A stretch of DNA of 64,000 bases from NCBI GenBank assembly GCA_035626155.1, contig DASPOF010000065.1, positions 1 through 64,000 of the forward strand, given 5' to 3'. The first letter of the stretch is position 1. Each line of letters starts with the position of its first letter. The notes beneath the pieces were generated by a model that did not search any database, was not told the origin of the DNA, and was given only the letters and a program-made list of their open reading frames with translations. The position numbers and the translations under genes are program-made. Origin of the DNA: DASPOF01 sp035626155 (GTDB taxonomy: Bacteria > Desulfobacterota > Binatia > Binatales > Binataceae). Of this stretch, positions 16,166 to 25,132 are shown one piece after another.

Positions 16166-17277
16166 CAGCGTCCTCCCGCGGCGGCCGCCGCAACATCAGC
16201 CGCCGGCTGGAAGTGAGGCATCACTTCCTTCGCGAACAGGCGCAGACTCGCCAGCACCTGTTCCTGCGGGGCGGCCTCCAGGGAATTGAGCAGGAAGTTT
16301 ACCTGGTCGACCCCGACCGCCTCCCACTTTTTCAACTCGCGCAGGATGCGCGCCGGATTCCCGATCGCGATTCCCTCGGGCGCGCCGGACTCATCGCCCG
16401 GGCCCGCCGCTTCCTGCCTGAGCGCGGGCAGCAATCCAAGCGACGGATAGGACTTGGTCGGGTACGCCTCGCGCGCGGCCAGCAGTTGCGCAGCGAGATA
16501 GTTGAACGCGCCCGCGATGCGCCGCCCGGTTGCGACTCCCGCCGCGTCGTCCTCGTGGCAAAAGAGGAAGTTCACGGTCGCGACCTGCTCGTTCACGAAG
16601 GCGCCGACCGGTTCACAATTGCGAATGATCTTGCGATACCGTTTGACCTTCTCGTCCTGCTCCTTGAAACCGCCGAAGGTGAGGCCGAGGCTTCCCATAC
16701 CGCGCTCGGCGGCGTCGATTTCGGTGCCCGGGCTCGTCACCGCAACCCACATCGGGGGATGCGGCTTCTGGTAGGGTTTCGGAATGATCGTCCGCTGCGG
16801 CATCGACCACGATCGTCCCTGATACGAATAGCGTTCCTGCGTCCACATCCTGGGCAGGCAATGGACGAACTCGTCCCACGTCTTCTTGGTCTCATCGGGA
16901 TTGGCGCGAAAGCCGCCGAGCTCGGTCCAGGTCGCCGAGCGTCCGGTGCCGACTTCCAGCCGTCCGCCCGAGAGGATATCGAGGACTGCGGTGCGCTCGG
17001 CGATTTTGATCGGATGATTGAACTCGGGAACGCACACGATGATTCCGTGGCCGACGCGGATGTTCCTGGTCACCATCGCGCACGCCGTCAGGAACAGCTC
17101 GGGCGCTGGGCAGTGCGAATACTCTTCCAGGAAGTGATGCTCGACCGCCCAGACGTTCGAGAAGCCCAGCTCGTCGGCGAGCTTCACCTGCTCGATGCAG
17201 CGGTCGTACACGGTTTTTTCGCTCTCGCGAGTCCATGGGCGCGGCACCGAGATTTCGTAGAAGATCCCGAACTTCAT
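16165..17277 (-). CDS. LLM-class flavin-dependent oxidoreductase
   Basis: 370 residues with the luciferase-like TIM barrel. N-terminal MKFGIFYEI, then ADELGFSNVWAVEHHFLEEYSHCPAPELFLTA, RNIRVGHGIIV, HPIKIAERTAVLDILSGGRLEVGTGRS and PHPPMWVAVTSP, all family signatures. It uses FMN or F420 and commonly attacks xenobiotics or alkanals. GGGAGGTGG precedes the ATG. It is the first gene of a two-gene unit with the ADC-like protein; the MFS carrier gene lies upstream on the same strand. Confidence 0.9.
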   Translation of the reverse strand: MKFGIFYEISVPRPWTRESEKTVYDRCIEQVKLADELGFSNVWAVEHHFLEEYSHCPAPELFLTACAMVTRNIRVGHGIIVCVPEFNHPIKIAERTAVLDILSGGRLEVGTGRSATWTELGGFRANPDETKKTWDEFVHCLPRMWTQERYSYQGRSWSMPQRTIIPKPYQKPHPPMWVAVTSPGTEIDAAERGMGSLGLTFGGFKEQDEKVKRYRKIIRNCEPVGAFVNEQVATVNFLFCHEDDAAGVATGRRIAGAFNYLAAQLLAAREAYPTKSYPSLGLLPALRQEAAGPGDESGAPEGIAIGNPARILRELKKWEAVGVDQVNFLLNSLEAAPQEQVLASLRLFAKEVMPHFQPAADVAAAAAGGR

Positions 17278-17396
17278 AGGTCCACCTCCCGCCTACCGCT
17301 CGTTTAACGTAAGCGCACGGGTAGCGGAAGTCAGAATTTTTTTGGGGAGAGGGCCGTCCGCGCTAACAACTCATCGCGGCGTCTGAGCGGCGGAGC

Positions 17397-18629
17397 TCAG
17401 CCGCCCGCCCCGGCGTGAAGCGCCGACCCTTTGCGCTCGCCACCAGCCATGATCACGATTGCTGCGACGATCAACACAATCGTCGCGACCATCGCAAGCG
17501 CGCCGGCGTAACCCATGCGCTCGGCCAGAAGCGCCTCGCCGAAGGCCGCCGACGATGCGAACAGAACACCGAGCTGATAGGCGAAGCCGGAGAATAGCCC
17601 GCGCACTTCCGGCGGAGAAAGCTCCGCGAGATGGGCCGGGATGACGCCCCACGCGCCCTGCACCATGAACTGCATCAGGAACGCCCCCACCGCCAGCATC
17701 GCGAGCGTGCTTGGATAAATCCATGCGGGCACGATGAGCGCGCCGAGTATCGCCGCGGTCGCCATCGACCGGCGCCGGCCCCATCGATCAGAGAGATAGC
17801 CGAAGATGAGGCCGCCGGAGAGCGCGCCGACGTTATAAATAAGCGCAATCGTCGCAACCGTGCGCGAGTCCAGTCCGCGCTGCTTCTGAAGGAACGTCGG
17901 GTACAGATCCTGAGTCCCGTGCGAGATGAAGTTCATCATCGTCATCAGCACGACCAGGTACACGAACGAGGGCAGGTTCGCGCGAATCGCGCCCACGATC
18001 TCGCCCGCGCCCGGCCGCGTCCGCTCCCACGCCTCGGACTCGGGCACCTTGGCGAAAATGTAGAGCGTCAGCAGGGCAGGGACGCCGCCCAGGAAAAACA
18101 GCGCGCGCCACCCGAAACGGGGGAAAACGAAAAAGTACGCGGCGGCCGCCAGCAGGTAGCCGACCGCGTAACCCTCCTGGAGCAGCCCGGAGAAAAATCC
18201 GCGCGAACGCGCGGACACCGCCTCCATCGCGAGCGATGCGCCCACACCCCATTCGCCGCCCATCCCGGCTCCGTACAGCGCGCGCAGCACGAGGAAGGTC
18301 CGGTACGACGGCGCAAGCCCGCTCAGCACTTCGACCACCGAGTAGAACATGATGTCCGCCATCAGCGGCACGCGCCGCCCGTAACGGTCGGCGATCCATC
18401 CGAAGATAAGCGCGCCGAGCGGGCGGAACGCGAGCGTCGCGGTGATCGTCAGTGCGATATCGGCGATCGAGCAGTGGAATTCGCGCGCGATCGTCGGGAG
18501 CACAAAGACGAGCACGAAAAAATCGAACGCATCGAGCGCCCAGCCGAGGAAGCTCGCGACGAGAGTGTGCGCGGCCTCCGATCGCGAGAGTGGACGTGGG
18601 GCGGCGGTACCGGCGGCATGTTCATCCAT
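17397..18629 (-). CDS. MFS transporter, SHS (lactate/sialate:H+) type
   Basis: 410 residues with 12 predicted helices. It starts with TLVASFLGWALDAFDFFVLVFVLPTIA, the Asp-rich first helix shared by the sialate:H+ and lactate:H+ symporters. The family loop GWIADRYGRRVPLM lies between helices 2 and 3 and its repeat GYLSDRWGRRRSM between 8 and 9. GAGMGGEWGVGASLAMEAV follows helix 4. It probably imports an organic acid. The next genes downstream on the same strand are the LLM and ADC-like enzymes, so it may carry their substrate. Confidence 0.9.
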   Translation of the reverse strand: MDEHAAGTAAPRPLSRSEAAHTLVASFLGWALDAFDFFVLVFVLPTIAREFHCSIADIALTITATLAFRPLGALIFGWIADRYGRRVPLMADIMFYSVVEVLSGLAPSYRTFLVLRALYGAGMGGEWGVGASLAMEAVSARSRGFFSGLLQEGYAVGYLLAAAAYFFVFPRFGWRALFFLGGVPALLTLYIFAKVPESEAWERTRPGAGEIVGAIRANLPSFVYLVVLMTMMNFISHGTQDLYPTFLQKQRGLDSRTVATIALIYNVGALSGGLIFGYLSDRWGRRRSMATAAILGALIVPAWIYPSTLAMLAVGAFLMQFMVQGAWGVIPAHLAELSPPEVRGLFSGFAYQLGVLFASSAAFGEALLAERMGYAGALAMVATIVLIVAAIVIMAGGERKGSALHAGAGG

Positions 18630-18739
18630 GGCGTGCGATGTTTAGTCCAAGTCGCAGGCGCGGGAAAGCTCCCGGCACGTGCCGCCGACTGTCCTGCGAG
18701 CGTTCAAACTGGGCTTCGCCTGAAGAATCTTCCGCGCTC

Positions 18740-19204
18740 TCACGCCGGCTCGCTTGCCGGAAGCAGGAACGGCTTCCCCTTGGGCACGAGCATGAAGAAA
18801 AGGATCGATGCGGGCGCGGTAGTGCTCAGGTTGCGCGAGACTCGATGCAATGCGTGCGGCGGAGCGTACCAGAGTTCGCCCTGGCGGTAGCTCCCGACGG
18901 CTCCGGGAGCGACCTGAATCTCGACTCGGCCCGAGAGGACGTAACCGATTGCGGAACCGGGATGGCGATGCGGCGCGGAGGCGGCGCCCGGCGCGAAGTC
19001 GAACCGGACGACCACCGCATTGGCGTCCTTGACCTCCTCGAGCGGGTAGTCGAAGAGCTTCTTCATCGTGACGCCCGTGCCGAGGGACGGCGCGGCCTGC
19101 GTCTGCGCGGTCTCCGCCGCAGCCGCAAGCCCCGCCAGCATCATCGATCCGAATGCCGCCGATCCGATGCCTAGAGACTTCATCATTTCGCGTCGCGTGA
19201 GCAT
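18740..19204 (-). CDS. Exported cupin-domain protein with Tat-like signal
   Basis: 154 residues from ATG 19204. The N-terminus MLTRREMMKSLGIG with a hydrophobic stretch and AAAAET looks like a twin-arginine signal. A single cupin barrel follows with metal-ligand pattern HRHPGSAIGYVLSGRVE (His, His, Glu) and, in the second motif, PPHALHRVSRN. It would be a small periplasmic metal-binding cupin of unknown substrate. A longer open frame to 19291 lacks a good ribosome site. It lies 110 bases upstream of the MFS gene on the same strand. Confidence 0.85.
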   Translation of the reverse strand: MLTRREMMKSLGIGSAAFGSMMLAGLAAAAETAQTQAAPSLGTGVTMKKLFDYPLEEVKDANAVVVRFDFAPGAASAPHRHPGSAIGYVLSGRVEIQVAPGAVGSYRQGELWYAPPHALHRVSRNLSTTAPASILFFMLVPKGKPFLLPASEPA

Positions 19205-19323
19205 GGTTTCTGCCTCGTGGTGGCCAGCGCCTGACGAGATATGCGTGCGAAGGTATTCGGGATGATGCGGTATTGCATCTGAATTACCCACTGCGTGCTG
19301 TTATCAATACTCAGTCGCGATGA

Positions 19324-20226
19324 TCATCTAAGTCCCCCGCCGGGTAATTTCGGATCGTAAATCGGACGGTCCATCGGCCTCGTTTTCAGAGCGCCCGCCC
19401 GCAGCGCATGAAGCCGATCCCATGCGATATCGATATATCGTTGAACGATATCGCATCCGTACGCGGACCGTCCGTGCTTCACTGCGGCGATCGCGGATGA
19501 TCCCACGCCGAGGTACGGGTCGAATACGCAGTCGTCGGGATCCGTCAGCGACAACACGAGGCGCTCGACGAGTTCGACCGGGAATTGGCACGGATGCTCG
19601 GTCTTCTCGATGTGGTTGTGCTTGACGTTCGGGATGTCCCACAAATCGCCGGGGTTCTTTCCGAGCGGATTGCACGAGAGCTTGCCGGCGTTGGGGCCTT
19701 TGAATTGCCTCTTGTTCGGATATTTCTGAGGTACTCGGATTGGGTCCAGGTTGAATACGTAGTCATCTCCCTTTGTGAACCAGAGCAGAGTCTCGTACCT
19801 GCCCGACAGGCGCTTCGAGCAGTGCAGTCCGTGCTCGAAATGCCAGATGACTCGATTGCGGAGTCTGAGGCCGTGAGTCTTGAATACTGGATAGAGCGCA
19901 GTGTCGAGCGGAACGATCTCGCCGCCATCCACGTGATTCCCGACCTGCCAGCAAATCGAGCCGCGGCCATCCAGCAACCGGACGCACTCCGCGATCACTT
20001 GCCTCTGCTCGGTCAGATAATCGTTCAGGAGCCGGCGGCGCTCGTAGGATTTTCCGATGTTGTAGGGAGGCGAGGTTACGATCAGCCTGAAGATGCCGTC
20101 GGGGAGCGCGCGCATGAAATCCAGGTTGTCGCGGCACTCGATGACGACCGCGGCGGGATCGAATTTTTCGGGTTCCTCGGCCGGATCGGCCGGCAATTCG
20201 GCAGGCCTGCCACCACGCATCAGCAT
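19324..20226 (-). CDS. Orphan DNA (adenine-N6 or cytosine-N4) methyltransferase
   Basis: 300 residues from ATG 20226, preceded by GAGGGG. Motif IV SPPYN (about 50) comes before the AdoMet motif I (DPYLGVGSSAIAA, about 245). That order defines the beta class of amino-methyltransferases. The region between holds the target-recognition part (FKGPNAGKLSCNPLGKNPGDLWDIP). No restriction endonuclease or specificity subunit gene lies nearby, so it is an orphan that could act in epigenetic regulation or be a relic of a restriction system. Upstream open codons to 20415 are Arg-rich and unlikely to be translated. Confidence 0.9.
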   Translation of the reverse strand: MLMRGGRPAELPADPAEEPEKFDPAAVVIECRDNLDFMRALPDGIFRLIVTSPPYNIGKSYERRRLLNDYLTEQRQVIAECVRLLDGRGSICWQVGNHVDGGEIVPLDTALYPVFKTHGLRLRNRVIWHFEHGLHCSKRLSGRYETLLWFTKGDDYVFNLDPIRVPQKYPNKRQFKGPNAGKLSCNPLGKNPGDLWDIPNVKHNHIEKTEHPCQFPVELVERLVLSLTDPDDCVFDPYLGVGSSAIAAVKHGRSAYGCDIVQRYIDIAWDRLHALRAGALKTRPMDRPIYDPKLPGGGLR

Positions 20227-20509
20227 CCCCACGTCCCCTCGCGTTCGCGAGCAACGCCAGGCTCCCGCTAAAGTACGGCCCCGCCGACGGCTTATCAAGG
20301 ACCGCGCGCGCCGCGCGCGCGCAGGAATAACAGCCAAAAAGGGCGCGCGCGCAATCGAATCAAACCGGCTCGCCACCCACGCGAGCTTCTCCTTGACTGC
20401 AAATCTCCGCGCCACCTATAGTTGCCCATAGAAGTCCATTAATTGCTCCCGCCATCGAGCGAGCGGGCGCAAACCCAATCCCGGCAAGGGAATTTGCACT
20501 GGTTACGAG

Positions 20510-21214
20510 ATGAAAAGACGCGAAGAAATGACCCTGATGGAACGTCTGTACCTGCCGGAGATCGTGAGGGGTATCGCGGTCACGAACTTCCGCCTGTTCC
20601 GCAACCTCGGCCTTCACGTCGCCCATTCGCTCGGGTTCGCCAAGGACAGGCGCGCGGCGGCGACGATGCAATATCCCGAGGAGCGCAAGCGCTATCCCGA
20701 TTACTTCCGCGGGAGCCATCGCCTGACGCTCCGCGAGGACGGCGCGGTGCGATGCACCGCGTGCTACCTGTGCGCGACCGCATGCCCGGCCCAGTGCATC
20801 TACATCGAGGCGGGCGAATCGCCCGATCCTCATATCGAGAAATTCCCGCTCCGCTACGAAATCGACACGCTGCGATGCATCTACTGCGGACTGTGCGTCG
20901 AGGCGTGCCCGTGCGACGCGATCCGGATGGACACGTACGTGCATCCGCGCATCTGGGGCTTCGACCGCAAGGACTTCGTCGAGACCAAGGAGATGCTGAT
21001 GCATCGCTCGCACGTGCTCGCCGAGAAGGGCCGCGACGGGAACATGCAAGAGATGCTCGCGTGGTATCGCGAGCAGAGCGAGCAGGTCTTCAATCCCGAG
21101 CGTCCCGAGCTCAAGACTTACACGGAGCGCGAGCTGCCCAAGCATTTCGAGGAGTTCCCCGAGGTGACCGAGCTTGCCGCGGTCGATCGCCATCACGCGC
21201 GCAACGGACGCTGA
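20510..21214 (+). CDS. nuoI: NADH-quinone oxidoreductase subunit I (ferredoxin-like)
   Basis: 234 residues. Two 4Fe-4S motifs, CTACYLCATACPAQC (about 83-97) and CIYCGLCVEACPCDAI (about 124-139), follow the NuoI N-terminal segment and YPEERKRYPDYFRGSHRLTLREDG. The C-terminal 80 residues are longer and more acidic than in many NuoI. NuoI carries clusters N6a and N6b in the peripheral arm of complex I. No other nuo gene is in this window, so it is either a separated complex-I gene or serves another electron chain. ATG 20528 is an alternative start. Confidence 0.9.
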   Translation: MKRREEMTLMERLYLPEIVRGIAVTNFRLFRNLGLHVAHSLGFAKDRRAAATMQYPEERKRYPDYFRGSHRLTLREDGAVRCTACYLCATACPAQCIYIEAGESPDPHIEKFPLRYEIDTLRCIYCGLCVEACPCDAIRMDTYVHPRIWGFDRKDFVETKEMLMHRSHVLAEKGRDGNMQEMLAWYREQSEQVFNPERPELKTYTERELPKHFEEFPEVTELAAVDRHHARNGR

Positions 21215-21334
21215 CCTATGGCGTCGATCGGGATTGCCCCGGCGCCGCGCGGCGCGAACAATCCCCCATGCGGGGAAGGTTCGATTTGATATAAAGTTGA
21301 TTTGGCGGGTCGAGCGCGCCCGCAGAGGTGCCAG

Positions 21335-22645
21335 ATGACGCAGATCGAAGCCGCACGCAAGGGAATCATCACCCCGCAGATGGCCGAAGTGGCCGAGGAC
21401 GAGGGTCTTGCGGGCGAAGAAATCCGCGCGCTGGTCGCGACCGGCGAGGTCGTCATCCCGCGCAATACCCATCACGAATTCCGCGCGATCGGCGTGGGCA
21501 AGAACCTGCGCACCAAGGTCAACGCCAACATCGGCGCATCGAATTTCCATCAACTCATCGAAGAAGAGATCGAGAAGCTCTACACCGCGGTGCGCTTCGG
21601 CGCCGACTCAATCATGGACCTCTCGACCGGGACCGATCTCGATCGGATTCGCGTCGAGCTGGTCTCGCGATGTCCGGTGATGGTCGGGACGGTGCCGATT
21701 TACCAGGTCGCGAGCGACCACTCGATCATGGAACTCGATGCGTCCTACTTTCTCGAGGTGATCGAGCGGCAGGCGCGCCAGGGCGTCGATTTTATGACGC
21801 TCCATTGCGGCGTGACGAAGGCATCGGTCAAGTGGCTGCGCGGCGCAAGCCGCATCGAGGGCATCGTGTCGCGCGGCGGCGCGCTGCACGCGGCGTGGAT
21901 CGAGCGCACCGGCAAGGAGAATCCGCTCTACGAGCACTACGATGAGGTCTGCGCGATTCTGCGCGAGCACGATGTGACCATCTCGCTCGGCGACGGACTG
22001 CGCCCGGGCGCGACCGGCGATGCGACCGATCGGGGCCAGATCGGAGAGTTGCTCGTGCTGGGAGAGCTGACCGAACGCGCTCGCGCGCTCGGGGTGCAGG
22101 TGATGATCGAGGGGCCGGGGCACGTGCCGCTCGATCAAGTCGAGGCCAACGTGAAGCTGGAGAAGCGGGTCTGCGCGGGCGCGCCGTTCTACGTGCTCGG
22201 CCCGCTGACCTGCGACGTTGCGCCTGGCTACGACCACATCACGGGCGCGATCGGCGGCGCGGCTGCGGCCGCGGCGGGCACCGACTTTCTGTGCTACGTC
22301 ACGCCGGCAGAGCATCTTCGCCTCCCGGACATCGACGATGTCCGCGAGGGTGTAATCGCGACCCGGATAGCGGCGCACTCGGGCGATCTCGTCAAGGGCG
22401 TGCGCGGGGCCAAGGTCTGGAACGATCAGATGTCGCGCTACCGCAAGGCGCTCAACTGGCCGGGGATGTACGCGATGGCGATGGACCCGGACAAGGCGCG
22501 CCGTTACAAGGAAGAAAGCGAAGCGGCGGGCTCGAACGTCTGCAGCATGTGCGGCTCGCTCTGCTCGATCAACATCGACAACGCGGCGATCAAGTTCACG
22601 AGCCGGCGCGTGCTCGCCGAGGCGGAGACTCGCGCCGCAAGCTGA
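21335..22645 (+). CDS. thiC: Phosphomethylpyrimidine synthase ThiC, short form
   Basis: 436 residues from ATG 21335 (AGAGGTG upstream). A radical-SAM enzyme that converts AIR to HMP-P for thiamine. ThiC blocks are present: RTKVNANIG, GADSIMDLSTG, PVGTVPIYQ-like, VDFMTLHCGVT, IVSRGGALHAAW, SLGDGLRPG, VMIEGPGHVPLDQ and DFLCYVTPAEHLRLP. The C-terminal cluster motif is CSMCGSLC (CX2CX3C), as in short-form ThiC of anaerobes; it lacks the long N-terminal domain of the enterobacterial type. I see no TPP riboswitch in the 120-base leader. Short-form paralogues can instead make 5-hydroxybenzimidazole (BzaF), which sequence alone cannot exclude. Confidence 0.92.
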   Translation: MTQIEAARKGIITPQMAEVAEDEGLAGEEIRALVATGEVVIPRNTHHEFRAIGVGKNLRTKVNANIGASNFHQLIEEEIEKLYTAVRFGADSIMDLSTGTDLDRIRVELVSRCPVMVGTVPIYQVASDHSIMELDASYFLEVIERQARQGVDFMTLHCGVTKASVKWLRGASRIEGIVSRGGALHAAWIERTGKENPLYEHYDEVCAILREHDVTISLGDGLRPGATGDATDRGQIGELLVLGELTERARALGVQVMIEGPGHVPLDQVEANVKLEKRVCAGAPFYVLGPLTCDVAPGYDHITGAIGGAAAAAAGTDFLCYVTPAEHLRLPDIDDVREGVIATRIAAHSGDLVKGVRGAKVWNDQMSRYRKALNWPGMYAMAMDPDKARRYKEESEAAGSNVCSMCGSLCSINIDNAAIKFTSRRVLAEAETRAAS

Positions 22646-22827
22646 CCATGCGCGCATCGCGCAGGCCGCACCGGCGCGCGACGCCGTCCTCGGCCGCGAC
22701 CGCCGCCACCTGCGCCGCGCGTCCTCCACGACGTCATACTTCGCGCGGGCGCGGCGGGCAGGCGCTTCGCGACGGTTCTTGAATGCAGGGAAATTAGTAT
22801 CCGCCCGATGGCGCAACGGTTGAATCT

Positions 22828-24063
22828 ATGGCGAAGACATCGAAAAATATCCTCGACGAGGCCCGCGCGCAGGTAAAGCAGGTTGATATCGACCAGGCGC
22901 GCCAGCTCATGGAGACGCCGGGCGCGGCCGTGATCGACGTGCGCGAGAGCGACGAGTGGCGGCAAGGCCATCTGCCCGACGCGATCGCGCTTCCGCGCGG
23001 CTTCCTCGAACTGCGCATCGAGGAGAAAGTGCCCGATCGCAAGACGCCGCTGATCGTCCATTGCGCATCAGGTACGCGATCGCTGTTCGCGGCGCGCACG
23101 CTGCGCGAGATGGGCTACGAGAACGTGTACAACATGGCCGGCGGCTTCAACGCATGGAAGGATCGCGGGCTGCCGTGGGTCGCCGATCGCCAGTTCACGC
23201 CCGCCGAGATAACTCGCTACTCGCGCCACTTCGTGATTCCCGAGGTTGGCGAGAAGGGGCAGGCCAAGCTGCTCGATGCCAGGGTGCTGGTGCTAGGAAT
23301 GGGCGCGCTGGGCTCGCCGGTCGCGCTCTATCTTGCGGCCGCCGGCATCGGGACGATCGGGATGGTGGACTTCGACGTGGTCGATCTTTCCAATCTCCAG
23401 CGCCAGATAATTCACACCGTCGATCGAGTGGGCACGGCCAAGACCGAGTCGGCGCAGAAGGCGGTCAACGCGCTCAATCCGGGCGTGAAAGTGATTCGCC
23501 ACGACATGCGGCTGACTTCCGAGAACGCGATGGAGACGATCAAAGATTACGACGTCATCGTGAATTGTGGTGACAATTTCCCGGCGCGCTACCTGATCAA
23601 CGATGCGTGCGTGCTGGCCGGAAAGCCGCTCGTCGATGGCGCTATCTACCGCTTCGAGGGCAACGCTACGGTTTTCCATCCTGCCAAGGGCGGGCCGTGC
23701 TACCGATGCCTCTATCCCGAGCCTGCGCCGCCTGACATGGCGCCATCGTGCGCCGAGGCGGGCGTGCTGGGCGCGCTGCCGGGGCTGATCGGATCGATCG
23801 AGGCGCTCGAGACGATCAAGCTGATCATTGGCGCGGGCCATCCGCTGATCGGGCGGATGATTTATTTCGATACCTTGTCGGACACCGATTACGTGCGGAT
23901 TCTCAAGATCAAGCGCGATCCCAAGTGCCCGGTTTGCGGCGACCATCCGACCCAGAAGGGACTCATCGACTACGAGGCGTTCTGCGGCGTCGGCAGCAGC
24001 CCGAACGGAGCGAGCGAGCATTCCGCCACCGGGCCGGCGGCGCATCCGGCGCAAGCCCGGTAG
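22828..24063 (+). CDS. Rhodanese-MoeB/ThiF fusion (sulfur-carrier activating enzyme)
   Basis: 411 residues. An N-terminal rhodanese domain (about 15-115) has the active-site Cys in VHCASGTRS. An E1-like adenylyltransferase (about 125-390) follows, with ERYSRHF-type Arg-finger segment TRYSRHFVIPEVG, ATP loop LGMGALGSP, VDFDVVDLSNLQRQ and GDNFPARYLINDA. Two zinc-type Cys pairs are present: CYRC and CPVC. Such enzymes adenylate MoaD/ThiS-type carriers and supply sulfur. The domain order is the reverse of MOCS3/MoeZ, where rhodanese is C-terminal. The gene follows thiC, pointing to thiamine or molybdopterin sulfur transfer. Confidence 0.92.
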   Translation: MAKTSKNILDEARAQVKQVDIDQARQLMETPGAAVIDVRESDEWRQGHLPDAIALPRGFLELRIEEKVPDRKTPLIVHCASGTRSLFAARTLREMGYENVYNMAGGFNAWKDRGLPWVADRQFTPAEITRYSRHFVIPEVGEKGQAKLLDARVLVLGMGALGSPVALYLAAAGIGTIGMVDFDVVDLSNLQRQIIHTVDRVGTAKTESAQKAVNALNPGVKVIRHDMRLTSENAMETIKDYDVIVNCGDNFPARYLINDACVLAGKPLVDGAIYRFEGNATVFHPAKGGPCYRCLYPEPAPPDMAPSCAEAGVLGALPGLIGSIEALETIKLIIGAGHPLIGRMIYFDTLSDTDYVRILKIKRDPKCPVCGDHPTQKGLIDYEAFCGVGSSPNGASEHSATGPAAHPAQAR

Positions 24064-24265
24064 ATATCGATTCGGCGCGGGCTGCGTCCCGCTCTTCACC
24101 GAGCGCGATTCGCGCCTCGGCATCCATCGCATCGTGTCGCGCATGTCGCGCGGATTGTCTCACTCGCGCTCCGCGTGCCACCATGCACGCGAGCAGAATG
24201 TTGGAGGACTGGCGATGGCGCTTGGACCGTTCTACGTTGCTCAGAAACTCAGGCAGGGAGAAGGC

Positions 24266-24913
24266 ATGAGAGGCGTTGCGTTTCTGATGCGGCATGGCGA
24301 GACCCCGTGGAACCGCGAGGGCCGCGTGATGGGCCGCAATCCGGTCGAACTCGATGCGGGCGGCCGCGCGCAGGTCGAGGCTGCTATCGCGCTCGCGCGA
24401 ATCCTTAAGCCCGACCTGATTATGACGAGCCCGCTCGTGCGCGCGCGCCAGTCGGCCGAGATAATCGCAAATGGAATCGGCGGGGCGGCTGTGATCGATG
24501 AGCCGGGGCTGAGCGAGGTCCAGTACGGGCGCTGGGAGACTATGGTCTTCAGCGACCTGGTGAGGGACCCGGACTACATCGGTTACCGCGATCATCCGGT
24601 CGAGACGCCGACGCCGGGCGGCGAAACGATCCTGCAAGTGCAGCAGCGCGGCGTGGCGGCGATCGCGCGCGCATTCGCGGCCAATCCCGAGAAGCGAATC
24701 CTGTTCGTCTCGCACGGCGACATCATCCGCAGCGTGCTGTGCCATTTCATGGCGCTCGACCTTGCGCAATTCCGCCGCCTTCGGATCGACACCGCGGCGT
24801 TTTCGGGCGTGCAGATCGCGGGTGATTTTGCGGAGGTGAAATTCCTGAACCTGCTTCCCGACCCGGGCCGCGCCTTCGTCTCTCCGTTCAAAATCGCGCG
24901 CGATACCAAATAG
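24266..24913 (+). CDS. Histidine phosphatase (phosphoglycerate mutase-like)
   Basis: 215 residues from ATG 24266, which follows GGGAGAAGG. The catalytic RHGETPWN motif sits at residues 9-16, MTSPLVRARQSAEI follows, and the second histidine lies in VSHGDIIRSVL. Branch-1 histidine phosphatase fold. The family covers sugar phosphatases, alpha-ribazole phosphatase CobC and mutases; without the longer mutase insertions a phosphatase is more likely. Upstream in-frame ATGs exist, but the sequence before 24266 is Arg/His-rich and unlike a protein. Confidence 0.88.
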   Translation: MRGVAFLMRHGETPWNREGRVMGRNPVELDAGGRAQVEAAIALARILKPDLIMTSPLVRARQSAEIIANGIGGAAVIDEPGLSEVQYGRWETMVFSDLVRDPDYIGYRDHPVETPTPGGETILQVQQRGVAAIARAFAANPEKRILFVSHGDIIRSVLCHFMALDLAQFRRLRIDTAAFSGVQIAGDFAEVKFLNLLPDPGRAFVSPFKIARDTK

Positions 24914-25132
24914 GAGGCCGTCGCAAACCGCGCTCTGCGGTACGGCGCAATGAGGGCAGGGGGCGGCCGTCGCCGGCGGACTTGCGCAGGACCGCGCGAA
25001 CCGAACCTCGGCGGCGATTCGGGCGGATTCGCGCTGGTTTGCCGAGCGCGCGGCGCTTACCTACAATCCGGTCTGATTTCGAAAAGCGCGGCCGCGATGC
25101 CCGAGGCGCGCGCCCACGGAGGTAGATCTGCG

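Noticed and set aside
21215..21334. Possible TPP riboswitch in front of thiC
   Set aside because: The 120-base leader lacks the conserved CTGAGA and pyrophosphate-side elements; only small GC hairpins are present.
22545..22570. CX2CX3C spacing of the ThiC cluster motif as a defect
   Set aside because: It differs from the CX2CX4C of enterobacterial ThiC but short-form ThiC proteins carry this spacing, so it is not an anomaly.
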